A DNA stretch of 40,623 nt from an uncultured Microcaldota archaeon (GTDB lineage Archaea; Micrarchaeota; Micrarchaeia; Burarchaeales; Fermentimicrarchaeaceae): NCBI GenBank assembly GCA_903884505.1, contig CAISET010000036.1:72741-113363 (forward strand). Reading direction: 5' to 3'. A program made the position numbers and the translations under genes. Of this stretch, positions 1-8,880 are shown one piece after another; the first letter of the stretch is position 1; the number at the start of each line of letters is the position of its first letter. A model generated the notes under the pieces. That model was not told the origin of the DNA, did no database searches, and worked only from the letters and a program-made list of their open reading frames with translations.

Positions 1-288
1 CTGCTGCTTTCCGCTGCCATACTTGCGCACATCGCATCAAGCAAAAAGGCAGATGACGGATTTGCATCCGTCATAGCAGACGAGCATGCGATGGGCAGGC
101 TGGCGATCCTCAAAAATTCGATAAGGAAGAGCTATGAAAAGCTGGACGGGAACGATGCGAACGCCTGGAGGCTGGAGGTCCAATATCAGCTTGCCCGCGA
201 ATACGACTTGGACATTCTCATAGACGGAAACAAGGTCACCCTAATCGACAACGAGCACGCCGCCAGGAGCGAGTTCTACCTGAGGTGA
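1..288 (+). CDS. 3' part of an unknown protein, possibly membrane-anchored
   Basis: The frame is open from the first base and stops with TGA at 286-288, so only the last 95 residues are visible and the gene begins outside the window. The visible part opens with a hydrophobic stretch (LLLSAAILAHIA, residues 1-12 of the fragment) followed by a charged, soluble region with no motif I recognise. The hydrophobic stretch could be a membrane anchor or the end of a signal sequence. An internal ATG at 91 could start a 65-residue protein, but the open frame continues upstream of it. Function unknown. Confidence 0.55.
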   Translation: MLLSAAILAHIASSKKADDGFASVIADEHAMGRLAILKNSIRKSYEKLDGNDANAWRLEVQYQLAREYDLDILIDGNKVTLIDNEHAARSEFYLR

Positions 289-306
289 GCAGGATGCCCC
301 GATGCC

Positions 307-313
307 TTTTAAA
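307..313 (+). promoter_or_regulatory. TATA box for aIF5B
   Basis: TTTTAAA lies about 45 bp before the ATG at 358, which predicts a transcript start near 335 and a leader of about 20 nt. GGTG at 348-351 is a usable Shine-Dalgarno sequence six bases before that ATG. Confidence 0.4.
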
Positions 314-357
314 CTCCGTTCCCCAGAATATTCGTCGAATGTTATCCGGTGTTTCCT

Positions 358-2130
358 ATGATTCGACAACCTATAGTGGTGGTGATGGGGCATGTCGACC
401 ACGGGAAGACATCGCTTCTTGATAGGATACGCACGACCACGGTAGCGAAGAGGGAGGCAGGCGCAATCACCCAACACATCGGCGCGAGCGAGGTCCCCAC
501 GAAGGTCATAAAGGACATCTGCAAATCCCTGCTCAAGCAGTCCAATGCCGAGCTGAAAATTCCAGGCCTGCTTTTCATAGACACCCCCGGGCACGAAGCG
601 TTTACGAATCTGCGGAAGCGGGGCGGGAGTGTCGCAGACATCGCAATCCTTGTGATTGACATTACGCAGGGCTTCCAGCCGCAGACTCTTGAAGCTCTCA
701 GCATCCTCAAGGAGTACAAGACGCCCTTCATCGTCGCTGCGAACAAGATAGACCTGATAACCGGCTGGAATGCGAAGGACACCAACAGCTTCCTCAAGTC
801 GCTGGACGGGCAGCTCGACATGGTGCAGGCAAGGCTGGATGAGAAGCTCTACGAGCTGGTTGGCAGGCTGGGAACCCTCGGCTTTTCGAGCGAGAGGTTC
901 GACAGGGTTGGCGACTTCACGAAGATGGTCGGGATAATTCCGGTGAGCGCAAAAACAGGCGAAGGGATTGCGGAGCTCCTCATGTTCCTCTCCGGAATCT
1001 CGCAGCGCTTCCTTGAGCAGCAATTGAAGACGGAAGTGAAAGGGCCTGGGAAAGGCTCAATCCTCGAAGTGAAGGAGGAGAAGGGGCTCGGGAAAACCAT
1101 TGACATGATTCTTTACGACGGGACTATCAGGAAGAACGACATTGTCGTCTTCGGCACGCTGCACGGAATCGGCTCAACGAAAATCCGCGCCCTGCTCAAG
1201 CCAATGCCGCTCGATGAGATGCGCGACCCCCGGGAGAAATTCAAGTATGTTGATGAGGTGCACGCAGCAAGCGGGGTGAAGCTTTTCGCCCCCGGGCTGG
1301 AGGACGCGCTCGCGGGCTCATCCATCTTCGTGGCTACGCCCGAGACTGAAGAGGAATTGAAGCAGGAGATTGAGAAGGAGATTTCCGGAATCATAGTCGA
1401 GTCTTCAGGTCCCGGCATAATCCTCAAGGCCGACACCCTTGGCTCGCTAGAGGGCATAACGAAGCTGCTTGACGGCGCAGGCATAACGATAAAGAAGGCG
1501 ACAATCGGCCAGGTTTCCAAGCGCGACGTGGTTGATGCCAATAACGCAAAAGCCGAGAACAAATATTACGGAGTGATACTCGCGTTCAACGTCCCAGTTA
1601 TGGAAGAGGCGAAAAGCGAGGCAAGCAAATACCACATCCCAATCCTCGAAGAGGACGTAATCTACACCCTTCTCGACAACTACAAAAAATGGGTGGACCT
1701 GGAGACGGAGGTCGAGCGTGGCGAGGCGTTCTCCAGCATGGTTCTCCCCGGAAAGCTGAAGATTCTCCCGGGCTGCTGCTTCCGCGCCAAATCGCCGATG
1801 ATTGTTGGCGTTGAGGTTCTTGGCGGCAGGATAAGGCCCGGCTACACCCTGATGAACGTCAGAGGAGAGGAGATTGGCGAAGTGAAGTCTATCCAACGCG
1901 AGAAGGAGGCAGTTCAGGAGGCGAAGGAAGGGGACCAGCTCGCAATCTCAATCAACACTCAATTGACTTTCGGGAGGCAGGTGAATGAGGGTGACATCTT
2001 CTACACATCAATACCCAAATCGCATTCCAAGCTCCTCACAACCAAATACAAGGAGCATTTGACTGGCAGTGAGATGGAGCTGCTGCAGGAGATTAGGCGG
2101 GTCTCTGGCGAGCTATTCTTCGGTGAATAG
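358..2130 (+). CDS. infB: Translation initiation factor aIF5B (IF-2 family GTPase)
   Basis: This GTPase promotes ribosomal subunit joining in late initiation and helps place initiator tRNA. The G domain starts at once: GHVDHGKT (P-loop, about residues 11-18), DTPGHEAF (G3) and NKID (G4). It is followed by the usual domain II, domain III and C-terminal tRNA-binding beta-barrel. The length of 590 residues fits archaeal aIF5B, which lacks the long eukaryotic N-terminal extension. No intein interrupts it, although archaeal infB genes often carry one. A GTG at 349 would add three residues (start MFPMIR), but the ATG at 358 has GGTG six bases upstream and is preferred. It heads a run of translation genes on this strand. 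Confidence 0.96.
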   Translation: MIRQPIVVVMGHVDHGKTSLLDRIRTTTVAKREAGAITQHIGASEVPTKVIKDICKSLLKQSNAELKIPGLLFIDTPGHEAFTNLRKRGGSVADIAILVIDITQGFQPQTLEALSILKEYKTPFIVAANKIDLITGWNAKDTNSFLKSLDGQLDMVQARLDEKLYELVGRLGTLGFSSERFDRVGDFTKMVGIIPVSAKTGEGIAELLMFLSGISQRFLEQQLKTEVKGPGKGSILEVKEEKGLGKTIDMILYDGTIRKNDIVVFGTLHGIGSTKIRALLKPMPLDEMRDPREKFKYVDEVHAASGVKLFAPGLEDALAGSSIFVATPETEEELKQEIEKEISGIIVESSGPGIILKADTLGSLEGITKLLDGAGITIKKATIGQVSKRDVVDANNAKAENKYYGVILAFNVPVMEEAKSEASKYHIPILEEDVIYTLLDNYKKWVDLETEVERGEAFSSMVLPGKLKILPGCCFRAKSPMIVGVEVLGGRIRPGYTLMNVRGEEIGEVKSIQREKEAVQEAKEGDQLAISINTQLTFGRQVNEGDIFYTSIPKSHSKLLTTKYKEHLTGSEMELLQEIRRVSGELFFGE

Positions 2131-2138
2131 GCGGATAT

Positions 2139-2185
2139 TATTTAAATACCGCCGCCGAAACTATTCCGCTTCTGCTTGTATAAGG
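2139..2185 (+). promoter_or_regulatory. Promoter region of S6e
   Basis: Two TATA candidates lie between aIF5B and S6e: TTTAAATA at 2141-2148 and GTATAAG at 2178-2184. The second predicts a start near 2207, just before the Shine-Dalgarno GGGAGG at 2213-2218 that serves the ATG at 2228. I cannot tell which is used. Confidence 0.4.
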
Positions 2186-2227
2186 CTGAACGCACTGAGG
2201 TAACCATCCCTCGGGAGGTTTGGGAAC

Positions 2228-2623
2228 ATGAAGGTTGTAATTTCGGACCCAAAGGCGGGCAAGTCGTTCCAGGCCGAGATTCCGGCAGACAAGGCCGGCT
2301 CGGTCGTGGGGATGAAGATAGGCGATTCCCTGGACGGCGGAGTAATCGGGGCGGCAGGCTACAAGCTGCAAATTACCGGCGGTTCGGACAAGGACGGAAT
2401 ACCCATGAGGCCGGACGTCTCAGGCGGCAGGCGCACCTATGTGATTCTTGCATCAGGTCCCGGGATTAGGGCGACGGAGAAGGGCGAGCGCAGGAGGAAG
2501 TCCGTGCGCGGAAATGTGGTGACAGCCGAGACCGCACAGCTCAACACGAAAGTCACAGAAGCTGGCGAGAAGAAGCTCGAGGAGCTGTTCCCGACGAAGC
2601 CCAAGGAGGAAAAGAAGACGTAG
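2228..2623 (+). CDS. rps6e: Small-subunit ribosomal protein S6e
   Basis: S6e is a component of the archaeal and eukaryotic 30S/40S subunit. The 131-residue protein shows the family signature GGSDKDGIPMRPDV (about residues 55-68), then a basic segment and the conserved RGN motif. The C-terminal KPKEEKKT tail is charged and short, as in archaeal members. The Shine-Dalgarno GGGAGG sits nine bases before the ATG. It follows aIF5B and precedes a universal stress protein 13 bp downstream, probably on the same transcript. Confidence 0.95.
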   Translation: MKVVISDPKAGKSFQAEIPADKAGSVVGMKIGDSLDGGVIGAAGYKLQITGGSDKDGIPMRPDVSGGRRTYVILASGPGIRATEKGERRRKSVRGNVVTAETAQLNTKVTEAGEKKLEELFPTKPKEEKKT

Positions 2624-2636
2624 GTGAGGTGGTCCC

Positions 2637-3062
2637 ATGGTCTTCAAGAGGGTGCTAGTACCATTCGACGGCTCTGAGCAGTCGGCAAAGGCACTCGATA
2701 TCGCAGCCACACTCGCGAAGGGCGAGGGCGCTGAGCTCACAGTCCTCAATGTCGCCGAGTATGTCCCAGTGCCCGGCTCCCCCACTAGCACTATCTACCT
2801 GATAGACCAGGGCATAGCGCAGATGCAGGAGCTCACTATGAAGAAAGCCGAGCACATCCTCGCCGAGCACGGAGTGAAGGCGGGACTGGTGGCGAAAAAG
2901 GGCCACCCTGCGGATGAGATACTCAACTACGCGAAAAGGCAGAAGATGGACCTGATAGTGATGGGAAACAGGGGCGTGAGCGGGCTCGAGAGGTTCTTCC
3001 TCGGGAGCGTTTCTGATTCGGTCGCGCACCACGCGCACTGCGCGGTGCTCATCGTGAGGTAG
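2637..3062 (+). CDS. Universal stress protein (UspA family)
   Basis: A small cytosolic nucleotide-binding protein of the Usp fold. The sequence begins with the typical beta-1 strand and DGS ([11 protein letters not shown]) and ends with the ATP-binding signature G-x2-G-x9-G-S (GNRG...LGSVS, about residues 108-122) and the final strand VLIVR. The length of 141 residues is normal. It lies 13 bp after S6e and 8 bp before aIF2-gamma, so the three genes are likely co-transcribed. The cellular role is unknown; the family includes ATP-binding dimers induced by stress. Confidence 0.9.
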   Translation: MVFKRVLVPFDGSEQSAKALDIAATLAKGEGAELTVLNVAEYVPVPGSPTSTIYLIDQGIAQMQELTMKKAEHILAEHGVKAGLVAKKGHPADEILNYAKRQKMDLIVMGNRGVSGLERFFLGSVSDSVAHHAHCAVLIVR

Positions 3063-3070
3063 GTGCAAAC

Positions 3071-4282
3071 TTGTCGCAAGCTGAAGTGAACATAGGGCTG
3101 CTCGGCCATGTCGATCACGGCAAAACCAGCATAACCAAGTGCCTCACTGGCACATGGACGGACACCCACAGCGAAGAGGTGAAGCGCGGAATCACGATAA
3201 AGCTCGGGTACGCCGACTCGGTCTTCAGGAAATGCGAGGGCTGCTCCGGTCCGGAGGCATACACGGTAGAAGAGAAATGCCCCAAGTGCGGAAAAGCCAC
3301 CAAAATCCTAAGAAAGGTTTCATTCCTCGACGCTCCGGGGCACGAGACCCTGATGGCAACCGTCGTCGCAGCCTCATCCATAATGGACGGAGCAATCCTC
3401 GTTATTGCCGCGAACGAGGAATGCCCCCAGCCGCAGACTCTTGAGCACCTTATGCTGCTGGACTTCATCGGGATTAAGCACATCATCATCGTCCAGAACA
3501 AGATAGACCTCGTGACCAGGGAAAAGGCCAAGGAGAATTACAAGCAGATAACTGAGCTCGTGAAGGGCACGGTCGCGGAGAATGCGCCAATCATCCCGGT
3601 TGTTGCGAACTTCGGCTTCAACATAGACGCGCTCATAGAAGCGATTGAGGAGACGATAAAGACGCCTAAGCGCGACATTGCGGCGCCACCGCTCATGTAC
3701 GTTGCGCGCTCATTCGATATCAACAAGCCCGGCGCTGCCATAGAAAAGCTGGCAGGCGGCGTAGTTGGCGGCTCCCTCATCCAGGGGAAGCTGAAGATTG
3801 GCGATGAGATCGAGGTGAGGCCCGGATCCAAGTACTCCGAGAAGGGAAAGGACTCCTACGAGCCGCTCATTGTCCGGATTGAGAGCCTGAACGCCGGTAG
3901 CGATAAATTGCAGGAGGCGGTCCCTGGCGGGCTAATTGCGATAGGCACGAAGCTTGACCCTTCGCTCACGAAGGCTGACGGGCTTGTCGGCAACCTTGTC
4001 GGCAAGACCGGAAATCTCCCCGATGTCGTCAGCGAGATGCAGCTCGAGCTCCACTTCATCCAGCGCGTGGGCTTCGACAACCAGCCCCTCAAGATGAATG
4101 AGCCCCTCGTGCTGGGGCTCGGCACATCGACTACGGTCGGTTTCGTTGAAAAGATGAAGAAGAACGTCGCCCAGCTCAAATTGAAGCGCCCAGTCTGCGC
4201 TTCTCCAGGAACGAAAGTCGCAGTCAGCCGCAGGGTCGGGCAGAGATGGCGGCTGAGCGGCTATGGGATCACAAAAGCCTAG
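3071..4282 (+). CDS. eif2g: Translation initiation factor aIF2 subunit gamma
   Basis: The GTP-binding core of the aIF2 complex, which carries initiator Met-tRNA to the small subunit. It shows GHVDHGKTS (residues 12-20), the switch region [11 protein letters not shown], a zinc knuckle built from CEGC and CPKC, DAPGHET (G3) and NKID (G4). The length of 403 residues is normal. The start is TTG at 3071, supported by GAGGTAGGTG just upstream and by the absence of a better in-frame ATG. The alpha and beta subunits are not in this window. Its TAG stop shares the palindrome CTAG with the stop of the convergent membrane-protein gene. Confidence 0.95.
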   Translation: MSQAEVNIGLLGHVDHGKTSITKCLTGTWTDTHSEEVKRGITIKLGYADSVFRKCEGCSGPEAYTVEEKCPKCGKATKILRKVSFLDAPGHETLMATVVAASSIMDGAILVIAANEECPQPQTLEHLMLLDFIGIKHIIIVQNKIDLVTREKAKENYKQITELVKGTVAENAPIIPVVANFGFNIDALIEAIEETIKTPKRDIAAPPLMYVARSFDINKPGAAIEKLAGGVVGGSLIQGKLKIGDEIEVRPGSKYSEKGKDSYEPLIVRIESLNAGSDKLQEAVPGGLIAIGTKLDPSLTKADGLVGNLVGKTGNLPDVVSEMQLELHFIQRVGFDNQPLKMNEPLVLGLGTSTTVGFVEKMKKNVAQLKLKRPVCASPGTKVAVSRRVGQRWRLSGYGITKA

Positions 4283-4788
4283 AGCGTCGGTAGCGTCTCC
4301 CCTTCTGCGGCCCTTATCTCGAACCTCATCTCCTCGGCCATCCAGTCAAATCCGCTTTTCGCTTTCCCACCCACGCTGAGCACATCTCCCTTTCTCTCAA
4401 CTTCCGCGCCCTCCGTTTCGAATGAAGTAAGGGGCGACCTGGTCTTCTGGAGGAAGAGGAACCCCTCAATTGCGATGAAAAGCACGAACCCCAGCACGAG
4501 CGTCACCATCATTCCAATGCCCGTCCCCTGCAGCAAGACTGCGATTCCGCCCACCAAAAACACAAACGCGACAACTGCCATGATTACATTGTAATTCCTC
4601 CTGTCCGCTGCAAGCACGATATGCTTCTCAGTCAGCACGAGCTTTCCACCGGTTTCCACCGAGTAGCTCTGGCGCTCGAAATTCAGCCCCTCCTTCGGGG
4701 GCACGGGCTTTATGAGCACGCCACTAATCCCCCTGATTTTCTCCCCCGGGAACTTTTTCGCAATCTCATCCTTCAGCTTCTCGTCCAT
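4279..4788 (-). CDS. Small membrane protein of unknown function
   Basis: 169 residues with a soluble N-terminal part (about 1-65), two adjacent membrane segments (about 67-86 and 91-112, a helical hairpin) and a soluble C-terminal domain. No family is recognised. The ATG follows GAGGTGGGGAG, and the stop TGA of the upstream phosphoesterase lies at the edge of that Shine-Dalgarno sequence, which suggests translational coupling within an operon of Nop5, phosphoesterase and this gene. Its 3' end overlaps that of aIF2-gamma by four bases. Confidence 0.75.
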   Translation of the reverse strand: MDEKLKDEIAKKFPGEKIRGISGVLIKPVPPKEGLNFERQSYSVETGGKLVLTEKHIVLAADRRNYNVIMAVVAFVFLVGGIAVLLQGTGIGMMVTLVLGFVLFIAIEGFLFLQKTRSPLTSFETEGAEVERKGDVLSVGGKAKSGFDWMAEEMRFEIRAAEGETLPTL

Positions 4789-4797
4789 CTCCCCACC

Positions 4798-5445
4798 TCA
4801 CAATGAAATAAGCTTCGCTTCGATTTTCTTCCCGACCTCGAGCTCGGCAGCCCTTCCCATCATCGCAGCCCCGACCTTCACAATCCTGGTCTCCCCTATC
4901 TTAGCCTCCCCTTCATGCTCATGGATATGCCCGCAGAGATTAATCGCAGGCTGCCTCTCCTCGATTATCCTCCTGATTGACCTGCTTCCCGCAGGCCCTG
5001 ACCTCACATTATCCAGCCCGACATCATATGGCGGCGCATGCGTTGCAAGAATGGTCTTGGCATCTATTTTCAGCCCTTTCAGCCCGTTGTAAATCTCCTC
5101 TTCCGAAAACTCAGTTGGCGTCCCGAAAGGCGTTGGCCCGCTTCCCCCGAACCCGGCCAGGCTCCACCCTTCCCCAAGCTCCACCTTTTTCGCATGGATT
5201 CCAACCCCTGCCTCCTCGAGCAGGAGCCTCACTTCCCGCACATCCATGTTCCCGAATAGCGCAAAAACCTTCACCTCGCTTTCCCCGAGCATCTCCAGGA
5301 AATCCTCTGCAAAAGAGACCGGTCCCCTGTTGGTGATATCGCCTAGCAGGACAACTGCGTCGTATCTCTCTGCAGAAAGCCTGCTGCGGGTATCCTCAAG
5401 GGCCCCTTCCTCCGCATGCACGTCGCTGAGAACCAGCACGCGCAA
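4798..5445 (-). CDS. YfcE/MJ0936-type metallophosphoesterase
   Basis: A calcineurin-like dinuclear metal phosphodiesterase of about 215 residues. All the metal-binding motifs are visible in order: DVH near the N-terminus, GDI, GNMD (the usual GNHD with H replaced), ATHAPP and GHIHEHEG. I prefer TTG at 5445 as the start because AAGGTGAG (stop codon of Nop5 included) lies directly before it at Shine-Dalgarno distance. An ATG at 5472 would add nine residues and overlap Nop5 by 22 bases. It belongs to the operon behind Nop5. The substrate cannot be told from sequence. Confidence 0.85.
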   Translation of the reverse strand: MRVLVLSDVHAEEGALEDTRSRLSAERYDAVVLLGDITNRGPVSFAEDFLEMLGESEVKVFALFGNMDVREVRLLLEEAGVGIHAKKVELGEGWSLAGFGGSGPTPFGTPTEFSEEEIYNGLKGLKIDAKTILATHAPPYDVGLDNVRSGPAGSRSIRRIIEERQPAINLCGHIHEHEGEAKIGETRIVKVGAAMMGRAAELEVGKKIEAKLISL

Positions 5446-5450
5446 AGGGC

Positions 5451-6413
5451 TCACCTTCTGAACCGTTTCCATCTGGGCGGCTGCCCGCCCTCCCTTCTCT
5501 GGAATCCCTGCCCCTGCTGGGACCGCTGCCCCTGCCCGAACTGCCCCTGCGGCCGGTCCCCGCCCTGCCTCTGCTGGAACCTCGGCCTGACCTGCTGCTG
5601 CCCGGGCTTAACCTTCCTCTCCTTCGACAGGGTTGAAATCTCCTTCGCCCTCTTCTCAAAATCAGCCTTCAGCTTGTCCGCGATGAAACGGTGTGAAAAG
5701 GCATCAGCCTTCGCGGCAATCGCGAGTTTCGTTGCAAGCGCCCTAGCAAGCTTTCCCCTGTGCGCAAGCGGCGCATTCCCAATCATCGGGTGCTGGAATA
5801 TGATTCCGTATTTCGGAGGCAGGGTCCCGGTCCTCAAATGCTTGAAGAGCGCCTTCTCAGCCCCGAGAAGCTGCACAGTGCTTGCAGGCATGTTTGCGAG
5901 CTTCTTCAGGCTCCCCGCCTGCGCAATCAATTTCGCGGCAAGCGCCGGCTCGACCAGGTGGCACAAATTCGGCGCCATCTCTTTCGCCAGCTTCCCCTGG
6001 TACTCTTCAATCTTTCCCCTCAGGGCATAGAGGTTGATTACCTCTTCGGCAACCGCCCTCACATGCCTAAGCTCCTCCTCCGCGAAATCAGCCCCGATGC
6101 TCCTCTTCGCTCTCTCGATTATCTCCTGCGCCTTTTCCTCGCCGACAATCTCGGCAAGGGTCGTCTTCTCCAGGTTCTTCTTGTCGAACATCAGGATGAT
6201 TTTGCAGTATTTCTCGGGCTCGGAGATTTTCAGCTCGGGGAAATAGATGCCATACCACTCCGCAAGCCTCTCATAAAAGAGGTTCGCACTCTTGTCCAAA
6301 TCGCCTATCGTCCCCACTGTATGGGTAAGCAGCCTGTCCCTCTCTACGTAGGCGGCCTTAAGCCCCCTGCGCGCCTCCTCCAGCATCTCCTCGCGTGAAA
6401 TAGCCATCATCAT
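5451..6413 (-). CDS. Nop5/Nop56-58-type C/D RNP protein, lacking the N-terminal domain
   Basis: Archaeal Nop5 scaffolds box C/D guide RNPs that methylate rRNA and tRNA with L7Ae and fibrillarin. This 320-residue protein begins at the coiled-coil domain (about residues 1-130, with a motif like REWYSLHFPEL seen as AEWYGIYFPEL). It continues with the Nop RNA-binding domain: NLCHLVEPALAAKLI, the family signature GAEKALFKHL, then QHPMIGNAP. The roughly 120-residue N-terminal domain that binds fibrillarin in characterised archaeal Nop5 is absent, and no fibrillarin gene is adjacent, though the two are often neighbours. Instead there is a C-terminal tail of about 50 residues rich in Q, G and R. Three ATGs in a row (6413, 6410, 6407) are possible starts. 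Confidence 0.88.
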   Translation of the reverse strand: MMMAISREEMLEEARRGLKAAYVERDRLLTHTVGTIGDLDKSANLFYERLAEWYGIYFPELKISEPEKYCKIILMFDKKNLEKTTLAEIVGEEKAQEIIERAKRSIGADFAEEELRHVRAVAEEVINLYALRGKIEEYQGKLAKEMAPNLCHLVEPALAAKLIAQAGSLKKLANMPASTVQLLGAEKALFKHLRTGTLPPKYGIIFQHPMIGNAPLAHRGKLARALATKLAIAAKADAFSHRFIADKLKADFEKRAKEISTLSKERKVKPGQQQVRPRFQQRQGGDRPQGQFGQGQRSQQGQGFQRREGGQPPRWKRFRR

Positions 6414-6438
6414 CCCCGCCTATAATTCGCCGGGCGGC

Positions 6439-6446
6439 TTTTATAA
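6439..6446 (-). promoter_or_regulatory. TATA box of the Nop5 operon
   Basis: TTATAAAA on the minus strand lies about 29 bp before the first ATG (6413), so transcription should begin at or within a few bases of the start codon, giving a leaderless mRNA. Confidence 0.5.
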
Positions 6447-6447
6447 C

Positions 6448-7230
6448 CTATTGCCCGCCGCCTTCGAGCTTCCGTATATCCGGCGTAAGCTGGCCCATCT
6501 CCTCATCGGTCTTCTCAAGCTGTAGCGCGATGGCCGAGCGCGCGGAGATCGCCTCGCCCAAGACTTCGCCGACCCTCGCCGCATCCACTGAGCCCTCGAC
6601 CTCCTTGAACAGCTCCCTTACTCCTTTCTCCTTCGCTTCTATCTCCGCGTTAATCATGGCAAGCTCCATTCGAGCGTCCTTTATTTTCTTGATAAGGCCG
6701 GGTATCTTCTCCTCTTTCGTGGCGCGTATCTCTTTCCAGGACCTTGCGATTTCCTCCGGCTTTCCCGTCATCGCCTTCTGGAGTTCAGCAATCTGCCCCT
6801 CAACGAGCGCAACCTTATCTCCGGCGCCCGCCTCCCCCTTCGCATGCCTCTCCTTCAGGTCCTTCAGCAGCAGTTCCTTCGGCTTAAGCTCATTCTTCAT
6901 GCTGTCGAGCTTCTTCCGAAGTGAGCCCGGCTCATCAATCCTCATCTTGAGATTCTGGACTACGCCGTTAAGCTCATTCACGCCCCTATCCAGCCCTTCC
7001 GTAAGCCGTATGGCCTTGTTTGAGCGCCTGTGCAATTCCTCAAGGAGCACCTCAAAGTTCTTCTTCTTTTCCTCATTCTCCCTGGCAACACGTTCTTGCG
7101 CATTCTTAACAGCAGCGAATTTTACATCATCTGGCTCCTCCCTCACAGCGGGACGAGGCGCGGGCGGTCCCCTGTGCTGCCCCTCTGCCGGCGGCTTGCC
7201 CATGCGCAACGTTGACTCCCCATACACCAT
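6448..7230 (-). CDS. Coiled-coil protein of unknown function
   Basis: 260 residues. After a Pro-rich, probably disordered N-terminus (about 1-40), nearly all the rest is heptad-like and rich in K, E, L and A, as in a long coiled coil; there are no membrane segments. The ATG at 7230 is chosen because the TATA box at 7254-7261 puts the transcript start almost exactly there; a TTG at 7236 would add two residues. It lies upstream of the Nop5 operon with its own promoter. Coiled-coil proteins are hard to classify by eye, so no function is offered. Confidence 0.7.
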   Translation of the reverse strand: MVYGESTLRMGKPPAEGQHRGPPAPRPAVREEPDDVKFAAVKNAQERVARENEEKKKNFEVLLEELHRRSNKAIRLTEGLDRGVNELNGVVQNLKMRIDEPGSLRKKLDSMKNELKPKELLLKDLKERHAKGEAGAGDKVALVEGQIAELQKAMTGKPEEIARSWKEIRATKEEKIPGLIKKIKDARMELAMINAEIEAKEKGVRELFKEVEGSVDAARVGEVLGEAISARSAIALQLEKTDEEMGQLTPDIRKLEGGGQ

Positions 7231-7253
7231 AACCAAATTCTGGCTTTTGAGGA

Positions 7254-7261
7254 ATTTAAAC
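7254..7261 (-). promoter_or_regulatory. TATA box of the coiled-coil gene
   Basis: GTTTAAAT on the minus strand is centred about 27 bp before the ATG at 7230, the distance expected for a leaderless archaeal transcript. Confidence 0.5.
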
Positions 7262-7326
7262 CTCCCGTTCCCTCGAAACGGAAACCTTCTTTAACCATCC
7301 CCGCCCAATTCCCCGCAGGTGCTCAG

Positions 7327-8880
7327 ATGAAAGAAGAGATAATGGAGATTGCGCTCAAGCGGGGATTCATCATCCCCTCGAACGAGATATACGGCCAGAT
7401 TTCAGGCTTCTACGACTACGGCTCGATAGGCGCACCGATGAAGCGGAGGATAGAGAATGCCTGGAGGAAATTCTTCCTGCTCCGCGACGGGGTTTTCGAG
7501 GTCGAGACTGCCACAATTCTCCCGGAAATCGTCTTGAAGGCTTCCGGCCACGTTGGCCATTTCGGAGACCCGCTCGTTGAATGCAAGACCTGCAAGAAGA
7601 AGTTCCGCGCGGACACGCTTGTCGCGGACCACCTTGCTGGAGAGCTGGAAAAGGCGGAAGGCGAGCATGTGAAGAGGCTGAAGGAGCACCTCTCCCGTCT
7701 CCCCGGAATGAAGCCCGAAGAAATGAGCGCCAAGATTAAGGAATTCAGAATCAAATGCCCTGACTGCGAGGGTGAGCTTGCGGACGTCGGCTGGTTCAAC
7801 CTGATGTTCAAGACAAATATCGGGCCAATTGAAGGCAACCCCGGCTATCCCCGCCCGGAGACCGCGCAGGGCATATTCCTCGACTTCCCCCGCCTATTCC
7901 GCGCGCACGGCACCAGGCTGCCACTCGCAGCAGCGCAGATAGGCAAGTCCTTCAGGAATGAAATCTCCCCGAGGCAGGGGCTAATACGGCTCCGCGAATT
8001 CACTCAGATGGAGATTGAATACTTCTTCAACCCCTCAAACGACAAGCATCCCAAATTCGGAGAAGTCGCAAGCCAGAAGATTAAGATTCTCACCCGCGAC
8101 TCCCAGGCAGCGGGAAAGGACGAGGAGACCGAGATGACTGCCCAGGAGGCGGTTGAGCGCAAAATCGTCCCGAACCAGATTCTCGCCTACTACCTTGCCC
8201 GCGAAACCCAGTTCTATCAGATGATGGGCATCCCATACTCCGATTTCCGCTTCAGGCACATGATGCCGGATGAAACCCCGCATTACTCGGGCGGAAACTT
8301 CGATCTGGAGGTGAAGACCTCATTCGGCTGGATTGAGACGATAGGCACTGCCTACCGCACAGACTATGACCTGAGCAGCCACTCCCGGATGAGCAAGCAG
8401 GACCTCTCAGTCTTCATCGAGGAGGAGAAGAAACGAATCATGCCTCATGTGATTGAGCCCTCTTTCGGCGTGGACAGGCTCTTCTGGTGCATACTTGAGA
8501 AATGCTACCGCGAGAAAGGAGGCGCAGAAGGCCGCGATTGGTCGTGGTTTGACTTCCCGCCAATAATCGCCCCCTTCAATTGCGCAGTCTTCCCACTCAT
8601 GAAGAAGGATGGCTTGAAGGAAAAGGCGGAAGAGGTCGCAGCCATTCTCCGAAACGATGGCTTCAACTGCTATTACGATGAAAGCGGCTCGGTTGGAAAG
8701 AGATATGCAAGGCAGGATGAGATAGGCACGCCCTATTGCATAACAATCGACTATGACTCCCTGAAAGATGGAACCGTGACAATCCGCTTCCGCAACGATG
8801 GCAAGCAAATCCGCCAGCCGATTTCCGACCTTCCATCCACTCTCCGCAAATACAAAAAGGAAGGAAAAGTGACTGCTTAG
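7327..8880 (+). CDS. glyS: Glycyl-tRNA synthetase (archaeal/eukaryotic alpha-2 type)
   Basis: A class II aminoacyl-tRNA synthetase that charges tRNA-Gly. The N-terminal motif 1 region (GFYDYGSIGAPMKRRI) is followed by an insertion with CKTC and CPDC pairs, probably a zinc site, then the Gly-recognition and motif 2 region (RPETAQGIFLDF, FRNEISPRQGLIRLREF), motif 3 (SFGVDRLFW) and a C-terminal anticodon-binding domain. The length of 517 residues is slightly short for archaeal members. AGGTG lies five bases before the ATG, and a TATA-like TTCTTTAA is near 7287. The stop overlaps that of the convergent acyl-CoA synthetase. Confidence 0.96.
   Translation: MKEEIMEIALKRGFIIPSNEIYGQISGFYDYGSIGAPMKRRIENAWRKFFLLRDGVFEVETATILPEIVLKASGHVGHFGDPLVECKTCKKKFRADTLVADHLAGELEKAEGEHVKRLKEHLSRLPGMKPEEMSAKIKEFRIKCPDCEGELADVGWFNLMFKTNIGPIEGNPGYPRPETAQGIFLDFPRLFRAHGTRLPLAAAQIGKSFRNEISPRQGLIRLREFTQMEIEYFFNPSNDKHPKFGEVASQKIKILTRDSQAAGKDEETEMTAQEAVERKIVPNQILAYYLARETQFYQMMGIPYSDFRFRHMMPDETPHYSGGNFDLEVKTSFGWIETIGTAYRTDYDLSSHSRMSKQDLSVFIEEEKKRIMPHVIEPSFGVDRLFWCILEKCYREKGGAEGRDWSWFDFPPIIAPFNCAVFPLMKKDGLKEKAEEVAAILRNDGFNCYYDESGSVGKRYARQDEIGTPYCITIDYDSLKDGTVTIRFRNDGKQIRQPISDLPSTLRKYKKEGKVTA

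Noticed and set aside
358-2130. Possible intein in aIF5B
   Set aside because: GTPase motifs are spaced normally and the total length is normal.
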